Position numbers and translations under genes: made by a program
The notes under the pieces: generated by a model
Told to the model about the DNA's origin: nothing
Databases searched by the model: none
Seen by the model: the letters and a program-made list of their open reading frames with translations, nothing else
DNA from: Pagrus major
Lineage: Eukaryota; Chordata; Actinopteri; Spariformes; Sparidae
Direction of reading: 5' to 3'
DNA: 64,000 bases
NCBI RefSeq assembly: GCF_040436345.1
Contig: NC_133230.1
Coordinates: 5,415,297-5,479,296 of the forward strand
Part shown: one piece after another, positions 29,001 to 41,000 of the stretch
How positions within the stretch are numbered: the first letter of the stretch is position 1
Layout of the letters: each line of letters begins with the position of its first letter

Positions 29001-32000
29001 CAGACCAGCTCCTCAAACTCGCCTGCAGCAAGGACATCGCTGACGAAGAGGTGTCCGACTGGATCCAAGAATGCAGCGTGAGTGAAGCCACAGCTGTAAT
29101 TTTTACGTCTAAATGCTCAGCATTTCTGTTCAGTAGAGTTCAGCAGATTTTTTTTAATGTTATGGTTGCTTTGTCTCAGGATGTGCTCCGGTCCCAAGCT
29201 CCAGTGCAGGCCTCCCTGCAGGTTCTCCATGAACTGGGAGATCAGCTGAAACAGCAGGTGGACACATCAGCAGCTTCTGCCATCCAGTCAGATCACCTCT
29301 CTCTCACCCAACGGCTTTTTGCTGTGGAACAAGCGCTTACCAGACAGCTCACCACTCTGCAGGTAGAGAAACGATTCTTGATAAATACATTTGACTCCTA
29401 GTTGTCCAGCCTGTTAAAATTAATTTTACACTTATTGACATTTCTCTTCCACACCAGACTGGAGTTCAAGACTATGAAACCTTTAATGATCAGCTGGATT
29501 CCCTGGGCTGCTGGATAGTTGAAGCTGAGGAGGCTCTGAAGGTGCAAGATCCCAACGGCTCCACAGATCTGATGGTCATCCAAGACCGCATGGAGGAGCT
29601 CAAGGTTTTTAAGATAGTTAAGATAAGATAATCCATTTTAGTGGTTGTCCTGAAATTGAGATTTGTAACATTTTCCTCTTGTACTCCTACAGAGGCTCAT
29701 GCTGAAGTTCAGCAGTATGGCTCCTGAACTGGAGCGACTTAATGAGCTTGGTTACCGGCTCCCTCTCAATGATTCGGAGATCAAGCGCATGCAGAACCTC
29801 AACAGGAGCTGGTCAACAGCCTCAGCTCAGACCACAGAGAGATTCAGGTATGACTCATAAAATATATGGTACAGGGCAAAACAAAAAATGTGCACACCTT
29901 TCCCAAACGGATTTAAAAGTGCTGAGTATCCATTTCTAAAAATAAAAAATGAGATTCTGCAGAGTCTTTCATCTGAGAACAGATTAATGATGAACAGGCA
30001 CAAATAGTATCAAAAACTGCACAGATGTTTATTATTATTATCAGAACAGTTGGCACAGATTTTATTTGCTCACTGGCTTTTTGGTTCCCTACAGCAAACT
30101 CCAGTCCTTCCTGCTGCAGCAGCAGACCTTCCTGGAGAAGTGTGAAACGTGGATGGAGTTCTTGGTCCAAACAGAGGAGAACCTGGCAGTGGAAATTTCT
30201 GGGAACTACCAGAGTTTGATGGAGCAGCAAAAGGCTCATGAGGTTAGAGTCCCTTCAAAACAAAAGACCCTACAACAGCTTCCTTTTGTATTTAATTTAA
30301 TCATTAATCATCAATTTGTTGTCTTCCAGTTATTCCAAGCCGAGATGTTTAGTCGTCAGCAGATCCTCCACTCTATTATCAGTGATGGACAGAGGATGTT
30401 GGAGCAAGGTCAGGTGGACGACAGGTAAACACTGTTTCTAACCTCATTACACTATTTAATATCTTATAAAGTATATACACATTACTACACTAGTAAATCC
30501 ATTGGTCTTTGTTGACTAAAAACTCATCCTTGAAAATGACATCGCTTCTCCCTCATGCAGAGACGAGTTCAACCTGAAGTTGGCACTCCTGAGTAACCAG
30601 TGGCAGGGCGTAGTGCGGCGTGCTCAGCAGAGGCGGGGCATCATCGACGGTCTGATTCGCCAGTGGCAGCGCTACAGAGAAATGGTGGAGAAGCTGCGCA
30701 GGTGGCTGGTGGAGGTCTCCCACCCTGCAGAAGCCCTTCAGGCAGGGACTACAGTGCCTCTGCAACAAGCCCGCTCCATGCTGGACGCTGTCCAGGTACA
30801 TAATGTAAAAGCTTTCAGAGTACACAGCTCAGATTTATTAAGATGGTGCTGGACAGAGAGACGCACATTTTGTGTTTAGTGGACACACAGATCTCTCCAG
30901 AACAGGCATATATTCTCCCAAATTGATTAATGTTTTAGTACTAATGGATTTTTGTCAGAATGATTAAAACAAATGCGGTGGATCCTAGCAAAAAAATCAA
31001 AAGCTAGATCAATGAAGAGAGAAAAAAATGACTCGGAGAACAAAGTAAAACAGCTACAGCAGAGAATGACGCAGGTCAGGTGCAAAAGGGTCTTTAAAAA
31101 CAGATTTTTTAAGAACAGATTTACATACGTTGTTTTGGCAGGAGACTAACAGGTCTGTAGCTTGATAATTAAGAATGATTTTATCTGAGTGATTATGCTT
31201 TCTGGCTCAGCTGAAGGAAAAGGTGCTGCAGCGTCAGCAGGGCAGCTACATCCTGACAGTGGAGGCTGGCAGACAACTGCTCCTGTCAGCTGATACCCGG
31301 GCCGAGGTGGCCCTGCAGGCAGAGCTTACTGAGATCCAGGAGCGCTGGAAGTATGCCAGCATCTGCCTGGACGAACAGAAGAAGGAGCTTGCCACCTTGT
31401 TAAAGGTAAACCAGGCGAATTGCCAGCAGCTTGTGGAGTGCAGGGAACCTCAGGGGACATTAAAAGGATACTGTAAATGCTTTTGCTTTGAAGGTGCAAG
31501 TTGAATGCTTTTCTTTTTTTTATTTCAAAATTTAGACCAAGAGGCACAACCAGTTTGTACTTTTTGATTTATGGAATACCAGAAAAGTCACAATAGAGAA
31601 ATAAAAATTAACTATTATTTTGTTGTTTATATCATTGATGCAGCTGCAACCATTGTTTTTGTCATGTACAGGACTGGGAGAGGTGTGAGAGAGGAATCGG
31701 TGGATCGCTGGAAAAACTTCGAGCCTTCAAACGGCAGCTCTCCCAGCCTCTTCCTGATCATCACGAGGACCTGCAAGCTGAGCAGATGCGCTGCAAGGTG
31801 ACAGACCTTTTTCATAATTTCATTAAGTGGAAATTAATTAAGTGCAAAGGAAACTTTAGAGCTGAAATTCAACATTGCTTTGGGGACCTTGACTTAAAAA
31901 CTATAGAATTAGTGGAGTTTAATAAATTACCCCATCTGTTTACTTTAAGAAATGTGTTGACATTGTTGTTCAGGTCAATAGGTGTACACAAGATTAATGC

Positions 32001-35000
32001 ATGAATATTTTAACAACATTACTTTTGTTTCAGGACCTGGAGAATACATTTGATGGCTGGACCGGGGATCTGGCCCATCTGACTGTGCTGCGAGAGTCCC
32101 TGTCCTGCTACATCAGTGCTGAGGACCTGTCCGTCCTGCAGGAGCGAATCGAGCTGCTGCATCGACAGTGGGATGAAATCTGCCACCAGGTACAGCGCAC
32201 TAGTATACAGTGCTTGTGCATAGCTGCTGATTAACTGAATGTTCTGTATACTGTGAATCTGATCAGTTGCTGTTACTAGTGGCACTCGTAGGTGTCACTG
32301 TCTGATACACTGGTCTTGTCTCTGCAGTTCCTTGAGATACCAAACGGTGGTGCTGGTGTCAACAAAATCATCTGACTGTTACAGTTTGGTCTGGATGTGT
32401 CAGTTAGCCAATGTCAAATACAGCTTACAAGAATGCTAGAGAATATTTGCATGAATGATGAGTGTTGAATACAACTGAATGTTGGATTCATTCAGGAGAG
32501 TGTTGAGACTTTCATTACATAATATAACAACAATTGTTCAAACAAAAGCATTTCCTCTTTGTTTTTTTCTCACATTGACTTTCACAGTTCTAAAAAAAAT
32601 ACCTGTAACTTATGAACACAGTGTGCACTGTTCCTCAGATTCCTTAAATATAACTCATAATGGCATTTCACTATAGAGTTTAAAAAGGAACTTCTACAGC
32701 CGTTGCTTTAGCGTGCAAGGAAACCTCAAGGTCACATTTTTTTTCAGGGTTGCATCCTGTTTAGAGCAGATTAAACATGCAGACAGGAAACACACAGAAA
32801 CATGCACTTGCTGCTTGATGCAAATTAATCAGTCATGGTGCAGTGATCTCTCTGATCTCTGCTTCCTTTTCAGACTTTGACATAACTCTACTGATGTTAA
32901 ACATTCACTCATGCAGTGTGAACAGTGATGCATTTAACTGAATATAAATATTGTCACTGCTCTGCAGCTGTCGCTGCGCAGGCAGCAGGTGAGTGAGAAG
33001 CTGAACGAGTGGACCGTCTTCAACGAAAAGTACAAGGAGCTCTGCGAGTGGCTCACCAACATGGAGAGTAAGGTGTCCCAAAACGGAGACATCAGCATCG
33101 AGGAGATGATCGAGAAGCTTCGCAAGGTAAACGGAAAAGAGAAATCTGACTTGTTGATATCTGATTTTCTTCATTATTTTCTTTATGCCATTTTCAAACT
33201 TTCGGGTGCACTGCAGCCAGTGATGCACCGTTCATTCATTCTCTTTATACGTCGCCTCAGTTAAAGTCACACTCTGCTGCTGAGATTGATTGGGTGAGAA
33301 TTTGGGAGGGGGATATGTTGCTACTGAGGAAGTAGATGTATTTTTGTATAACCTGATTGTGCTGTAGCTGTTTCAATTAGCTTTTTCTTTTTTTTTTGCC
33401 TTTCCATTGGTCACAAAACCAGTCCGACAAATTCATGGCTACTTTTTTTTATTTTCATTTCATACACCAGCTAACCGTGGCAAAATCAAATAACATTACA
33501 CATAACAACATTTTCTTCCTTTAGGTACAGTATTCAAACTTTTGATTGCTTTGCATTGTGTCTCAGGACTACCAGGAGGAGATCACTGTGGCTGAGGAAA
33601 ACAAGCTGCACCTGCACCAGCTGGGAGAGCGCCTGGCCAGAGCCAGTCACAAGAGCAAGGCAGCTGAAATCGAACAAAAACTCAACAAAGTCAGCGACCG
33701 CTGGCAGCACCTCCTCGATCTCATCGGAGCCAGGTGATAAGACATACTAAGTCCTGTACTTTGTTCCAGCACATGCAAAATAACACAAACAACAACACTT
33801 GACTTTTTCCAGTTTTGCTTGAGTTTCTTGCATTACATTGTATTGACAGAATTTTATGACTTATGTTCATAGAGTGAAGAAGTTGAGAGAGACTCTGGTG
33901 GCCGTGCAACAGCTGGATAAGAACATGAGCAGCCTTCGCTCTTGGTTGGCCCACATCGAGACCGAGCTGTCCAAACCCATCGCCTACGACTCATGTGACT
34001 TCCAGGAGATTCAGAGGAAGCTCGATCTGCAGCAGGTAGTATAGTGTACAGTGCTACATTATACATTTTATTTATTATTGGAGCAATTCACTCTTAATCT
34101 GCATCCTTTTTTACTTTCTATATGTGGAAAGGCCATAATCAAAAAGTCGTTGTTATTATTTCCCTTTCTCTTTCTGTCCCTCCCTGTGTATCACTTTATT
34201 ATTACACAAACTCATACACACCCACTCCCTGTTTGTCTTCTCCCACCACTCAGGAGCTTCAGCGTGACATAGAGAAGCACAGCACAGGAGTGGCATCTGT
34301 ACTGAACCTGTGTGAGGTGCTTCTGCACGACTGTGACGCCTGTGCCACCGATGCAGAGTGCGACTCCATCCAGCAGGCAACTCGGAGCCTTGACCGCCGC
34401 TGGAGGAGCATCTGTGCCTTGTCTATGGAGAGGAGACTCAAGTAAGATGTCAGATGAAAACAGAATTGTATGCATGGAAGCCGGATGGATATAAAAAAAC
34501 TACATTTTCACTCATATTCCCTCTGTTAGGATTGAGGAGACGTGGCGCTTATGGCAGAAATTCCTAGACGATTTTGCACGATTTGAGGAGTGGCTGGCCA
34601 CTTCAGAAAAGACTGCTGCTCTGCCCAACTCCTCTGGTGTCCTGTACACTGTAGCCAAGGAGGAACTTAAGAAATTTGAGGTATTGCAAAAGAACTCTGT
34701 GTCATTTTTCTTGACTCAAAAGGACTGCACTGTTGATTATCATCATTTTAATGAAATTCTGTGTTTCTGTAGGCCTTCCAGAGGCAAGTCCATGAAAGCC
34801 TCACACAGCTGGAGCTAATCAACAAGCAATACCGCCGCCTGGCCAGAGAAAACCGCACTGACTCTTCCTGTCGTCTGAGGGAGATGGCTCATGATGCCAA
34901 TCAGCGATGGGACAACCTGCAGAAGAGGGTGGCATCAATCCTCCGCAGGCTTAAGGTATGTCCATTACATTCATGGTATTTTATTCATGCAATTCTGAAT

Positions 35001-38000
35001 TTTCTTCTCACTCTTATGTAGGATGATAGCATCTGTGTGTTCTGCCTGTTTGACTGAATGTTAAATCAATGTTGTCACAGACATCATTCTAACAGCAGCA
35101 ACTCTGTTTCAAATACGCAGCACTTTATTAGTCAGAGAGAGGAGTTTGAGACGGCCAGAGACGGCATCTTGGTGTGGCTGACAGAGATGGACCTGCAGCT
35201 GACCAACATCGAGCACTTCTCTGAGTGTGACATTCAGGCCAAGATCAAACAACTCAGGGTACGTTTGACTAAGAGTGGACACAACAACCCCACAGTATTG
35301 TCACAATATTTTAGACCCACACAGACCCTCATAACTGATCTCTTTACTTGATATCGACTATTTGTGTGTTTATATTTTTAGATTTATTGTAGCTTCAGAC
35401 TTTTTGAACATTTTGTCACTTGAGATTGTCTTCACACACACAAGATTTTTTTATTACCATAGCAGACTGAGTAAGTGAACAATAAAAGGTTTACTTCTGA
35501 TTAATTTCAAACATGACAATCTCTTATTCTTACTTGTATTCTTACTATGGTGTAGAAAGCCGAAATATGTATTGATAAATTGATGTGTTGAACTCAGTAT
35601 GTGGAAAAATATATTGTACTTTAATTATCTACACATTTTTGAAGGTTTAACATCCCTGTTACCTCCTTTATTTGATTTCGTGAAGAGCAGCCAGACTGAC
35701 GTTGAAGTAATATTGCAAGATGATTCTCATACAAGTTAACTGAATGTAAATTGTTTAATGAAATCAAGAAATGATCATCTAGAAAAGGTCATGCATTTTG
35801 AAATTGTGAAAGAAGCTTTGTGTTTAGCATTAAAAATGTAATGAATGAGGACTTGTTTATCTGTTCCCACAGTCATTCCAGCAGGAAATCTCCCTCACTA
35901 CAGCCAAGATCGAGCACATCTTCCACCAGGGAGAGGCGCTGATAGAGAAGAGCGAGCCTATGGATGCTGCTGTCATCGAGGAGGAGCTGGAGGAGCTGCA
36001 GCGCTACTGTCAGGAAGTGTTTGGTCGAGTGGAGCGCTACTACAAAAAGCTCATTCGACTTCCTGTAAGACCTGAGAACCTTTTATCTTATTCCTCTATT
36101 ATTTATGATCTGAAGGCACTAAATTGTGTCATCTTTTGTCACTCACATCCTCAGTATAAACTATCAATGTCATAAACTTTTTCTTCAGCTCGCAGACGAT
36201 GATACCGAGGTGTCATTCTCTGACCGTGAGCTGGAGCTGGACGAGCCTGGCGATCTGTCCAGTCTACCATGGAACGAGCGTTTAGGAGACGGCTTCCTGT
36301 CACCTCTACCCTCCTCTGGACGCTCAGCCTCCCTGGCGGCCCAGCTCCGGACCGAGCGCTCAGGCAGAGACACCCCAGCCAGCGTGGACTCCATCCCCCT
36401 GGAGTGGGATCATGACTACGACCTGAGCCGCGGGCTGGAGAGCGCCAGCAGGGCCCTGAGAGAGCAGCAGAATGAGGAGGGAGACTTCCTCCAGCGGCCT
36501 GCTTCAGCCTTGTCAGGTAGGTTATCAAACACACACACCCTTCTGCTTCAAGTATAATTATAAGATAAGAATGACATTGTATCAGGTATGGTTGCTATTT
36601 CTGAGATGTAGAAAACATAGAAGCAAGAAGGGAGAGCATCCTTTAATCAGATACTTTCCATCCTTTTTGACTCGTGACCCCTGATGCAGTATCATGTTAC
36701 CACCCCTTTTCACAGGTTGCACAAGTCTTCAAGTTGTAAGCAGTTTCACTGGTTTTCTTTTCTTACTTCACAATAATTGTTAGAAAAAATGACTGCAAAT
36801 GTGTAGCAGGATAATATTTTAGGACTTACTTTAACGACTTATTGTTTTGGATATCAGAAAGGGACCCAAAAGCAAGACACACAGAGACAGGAAGGTAAAG
36901 AACAAAGAGATCAAAAGTCCATAAATTCAAAATCCAAAATGAAACAAAAGGCTGGCGAGGACTGACGTGAGGACGACAATAATCAAAATGACAAAGATTG
37001 AGGGAAAGACACAGATGTAAATACACAAGGGAGAGAAGCCTAATAAGACACAGGTGGAACAACAGTAGTAGGGCAATCAAAAAAGACGGGAAGAAACGCA
37101 AAGACAGACAGTGGAAAGTAAAATACGACACATGAGAATAGAACAGGAAATCATGAATTATCTCATGTGCACAATAACATAACCTTGATTTTGTGTATGG
37201 AGCCAATCAATCAGTCAATCAGTTGACCTCTGTTGTTAATACAGTGTATTTTCTCTGTGTGTGGGAAACTCCATCTGTTGCTGCATCAAACAGCAGATGA
37301 ATGCCAGCTTAATCAGTTCATGGAGTCAACGAGTGAAATGCCCGCTGCTGAATGTGTCTACTGTATAATGTTTCTTCCAGATGTAGTGATTCCAGAGAGC
37401 CCTGAGGCCTTTGTTAAACTTACAGAACAAACACTGAGGTCCTCCACTGGTAGGCAACAGCAGACCCCAGCATGCCACAAGTGTTCGGGGGCCAGATTAA
37501 CAGCTGCACTCTGAGTGATAGCACACTTGTAGCCTATTCACCAGCTTTGACTTTGATTTGTGTTGATTTCCTCACCTTGGGCGCACACTGTAACAGACGG
37601 CAGCACTTTCTAACACTGGGGGATAGGGTCAATTCCATTTTGATTTCTTCAACACTGGTTCTGCTTTGGTGTCTAATTCACCAGAACTGAAATGGAATTC
37701 AGCCTAACCCTTCTTTTCTAACTGGCTTTCTTACTTTTGTTTGCAGTGTGCTGTGTAGCTAACCTCTATGGATTTTTTTCATGTGCATTTTATGTTTCAG
37801 AAAAGCATGTTGTTTTATTGTCACAGTGAACAAGTCTGAACTTCTTGGTGAAGGGATTGCAGATTTGTTTTAAGTAGACGTTTCATGGGCTCAGTTCAGA
37901 CAGAGACACATCATGTTTCAAATCTGGATTTCAAATGATAGATGTGACTCCTAATGCAAGCAGGACAGGAGAGCTCTGCGACAAGGCTGTTTTTTTAAGT

Positions 38001-41000
38001 GTGTGAGGTGGGAAAAATTATACTTTTTCATCACTTTTTGCTCTCCACGTCTCTGTCTGAACGGGGCCTCATCTCTTCAATAATCATTATGATCAAATAT
38101 TTGATCATAATCTGCAAAGTTGACAAGTTGATGTCATGTCTACAGGGGAGGTTGCCTCGTCAGACTCACATGTTCACCCTCTGGATGCCAGCCGCTTCCA
38201 CCTGCAACAACTGGACAGCAGCCGCAGTCGCACACCCTTAAGCACAGAACTGGACACCTCATACATGGGATATGTATGTTATGACAACTCTGAGAAAAAC
38301 ACTTGATTTTTACATGATTATATCTTTAAAAATCTTTGTAATCGGGTTAAAATGTTTCGTCCTATCCTGGATTACGTTATATAACCTGAATAAATTCATT
38401 CTGTAGATGCGGCTGCTGGGAGAGTGTCGCGGCAGTATTGACACAGTGAAGAGGATGGGCTGTGAGCTGAAGGAGGATGAAGACACAGTGTCTGGACTGG
38501 CAGATCCCAGTAGCTCTGAGTCCCAGACGTCAGGTAATGTTACACCACAACCTGTCCTGCATGCATATATCAGACAATACCATGAGGTTGATTTATTGTA
38601 TATGAAATGGCGTATTCAGCTTTTTCTCTTACACTCTGCAATCTAGGAGTGATTGAGCGTTGGGAGCTCCTGCAAGCTCAGGACCTCAGCAAAGAGATGC
38701 GCACAAAGCAGAACCAGCAGCAGTGGCAGCAGCTGAACTCTGACCTGAACAAAGTTTGGACTTGGCTGGGAGAGACGGAGGAGGAGCTGGAGCAGCAGCG
38801 GAGGCTGGACCTCAGCACGGACATCCAGACGATTGAGCAGCGCATCAAAAAGCTCAAGGTATTTTTTTTGTATTTATTTTTTTTGTTTTCTATTTTTAAT
38901 TTCTTCTCTTTGTGACAACTCTTGTACCGCGTTCTGGATGACTGCATTCATTAACTGTGAAATGTAAATCTTTGTCCACAGGAGCTGCAGAAGGCGTATG
39001 ACAAGCGCAAGGCCATCGTGCTGTCCATCAACCTGTGCAGCGCTGAGTTTGTGCAGACGGACACAGAGGAGTCCCGAGAGCTACAGGCCAAACTGAAAGA
39101 CATGAACAACCACTGGGACAAACTGGGCAGCTCACTGGAGGAGTGGAGGTCTTCATTACAGGAGGCTCTCATGCAATGTCAAGTAGGTGCCAGTCAATCT
39201 ACGATGGTTTTATAGAGTTGTAATTGTGCATACAGTTACATTTCTACTTTCCTGCTCTACATCTGATTAACAGGACTTCCATGAGATGAGCCATGGTCTG
39301 CTGCTCTGGTTGGAAAACATCGACCGCCGGAGGAACGAGGTGGTTCCCATTGACCCCATCCAGGACAGTGACACTCTCCACGAGCATCATAAAACACTCA
39401 CGGTACAAAACTGTAACTAATATATAAATATAAGTAGGCCTATGATTGGTTCTTAGTTTTAAGTTTTAGAATTCACGTCTCAAATTCACAATCCCCACAG
39501 CAAATCCGGCAGGAGCTGCTAGACTCCCAGCTCAAAGTGGCCTCGCTCCAGGACATGTCCCTGCAGTTGCTGGTCAACTCTCAGGGCAGCGACTGCCTGG
39601 AGGCCAAGGAGAAGGTTCATGTAATTGGGAACCGCCTCAAGCTGCTGCTAAAGGAAGTGACCCGAGACCTCAGAGAGCTGGCCAAGATTCTGGACATCAC
39701 AAGCAGTCAGCAGGTAGATCTTGACTCACTAGAGATCTGTGCTTTGTTATCTGTGCAGCGCTGATATTTGTTTTAGAGATTTTATTTAATTTTAATAAAT
39801 ACAATAAATGGTTCCCTCAGAACGTTAGAGGTCAGCATTTACGTCAAACTATGAGCTTTTTTCCCAGCATTGAAGATTTACAGGCACAGAACAACAGAAC
39901 TGTTCTCAGAACGGATGTATTTGTCTCAGCAAATGAGGGCTAACAGAATTACAGCAACTTATTTTTACAATATTTTTGATTAGTCAAAATGAATAGCATG
40001 TTGCACAACGAGACAAGAGATGTAATTGAATCGACCTCTTGTCTTATGGTTGAATGAAAGTACTGTTGTTAACAGTAAATGCTAAAGCCCTAATCCTTCA
40101 AGGGATTCTTGCTTTGTTTAAATTAAGTGGATTCTTTGTCTGTGTTATTCTCCAGCACAGTAGTCACAGCTTCATGTTTCACTGCGCTTGGAAGCAGTAT
40201 TAGAAGCTACAAAGTCATGTTTTTGTGGATTTACATGAGTTTGACCTTGGTTCCTAAAGTAGATTCAGTGTTGTAAAACTACTAGCGCCTGCGGTGGCAC
40301 TGAGCAGCTTGCAATCTGCAGAGTAAATAACTTAAAGCAACATTTTGTAACTCTTTTACCTTAAAATAACAGCTTCAAAATCATTTGGATGGTACAGTAT
40401 CTTGTAATAGGGTGAATGGTGTCTCAGTCACAGCCACTCCTGCCCCCTATCACTTGTTTCTGCACTATGTAACTTAAGTGAGAGGGTGGGATCACAGCCA
40501 ATTTCTCCATAGTGTTGCAGCGGAGTGGAAGTATAAAGGAGCCGAAAATGGAAATACTCAAGTATAGTACAAGTACCGTTATATTTCTTCACTAAGTAGA
40601 TGTCTAAAAAGGTCATATAACAGTTTTGATATTAACTGTGAAATAGACAACTTTTGTCGAGGGGCTGCTATTTACCTGTCACAGTCTCTTACCATCTCTC
40701 TCTTCTGTGTAAACGTTTCCTCTGTCAGGATCTTTCGTCTTGGTCGTCTGCCGATGAGCTGGACACGTCCGGTTCCCTCAGTCCTGTATCAGGAAGGAGC
40801 ACACCGAGCCGGCGACGATCGGTAACGTATACACCTCCCTGTACATGCTGCTCTATGAGAAGCCAGGTGTTCGGTGACCCCTCTGAACGCATAGAGTAAC
40901 TTGTGCCCCAAATGCCCCCCGTTGAAGGCCATACTCACCCCTGTCATCCCAAGACCTCTCCTCACAGTCACACCTTTCTTTACCTCCACAACCTGCTTTA

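Noticed and set aside
33127..33566. Possible first exon of muscle nesprin-1 alpha-2
   Set aside because: The position is right by length count, but no ATG frame resembling the human alpha-2 N-terminus splices into 33567.
36826..37206. 126-codon - strand frame in a syne1 intron
   Set aside because: It lies across an interspersed repeat (purine-rich, so the complement is open) and has a low-complexity hydrophobic translation.
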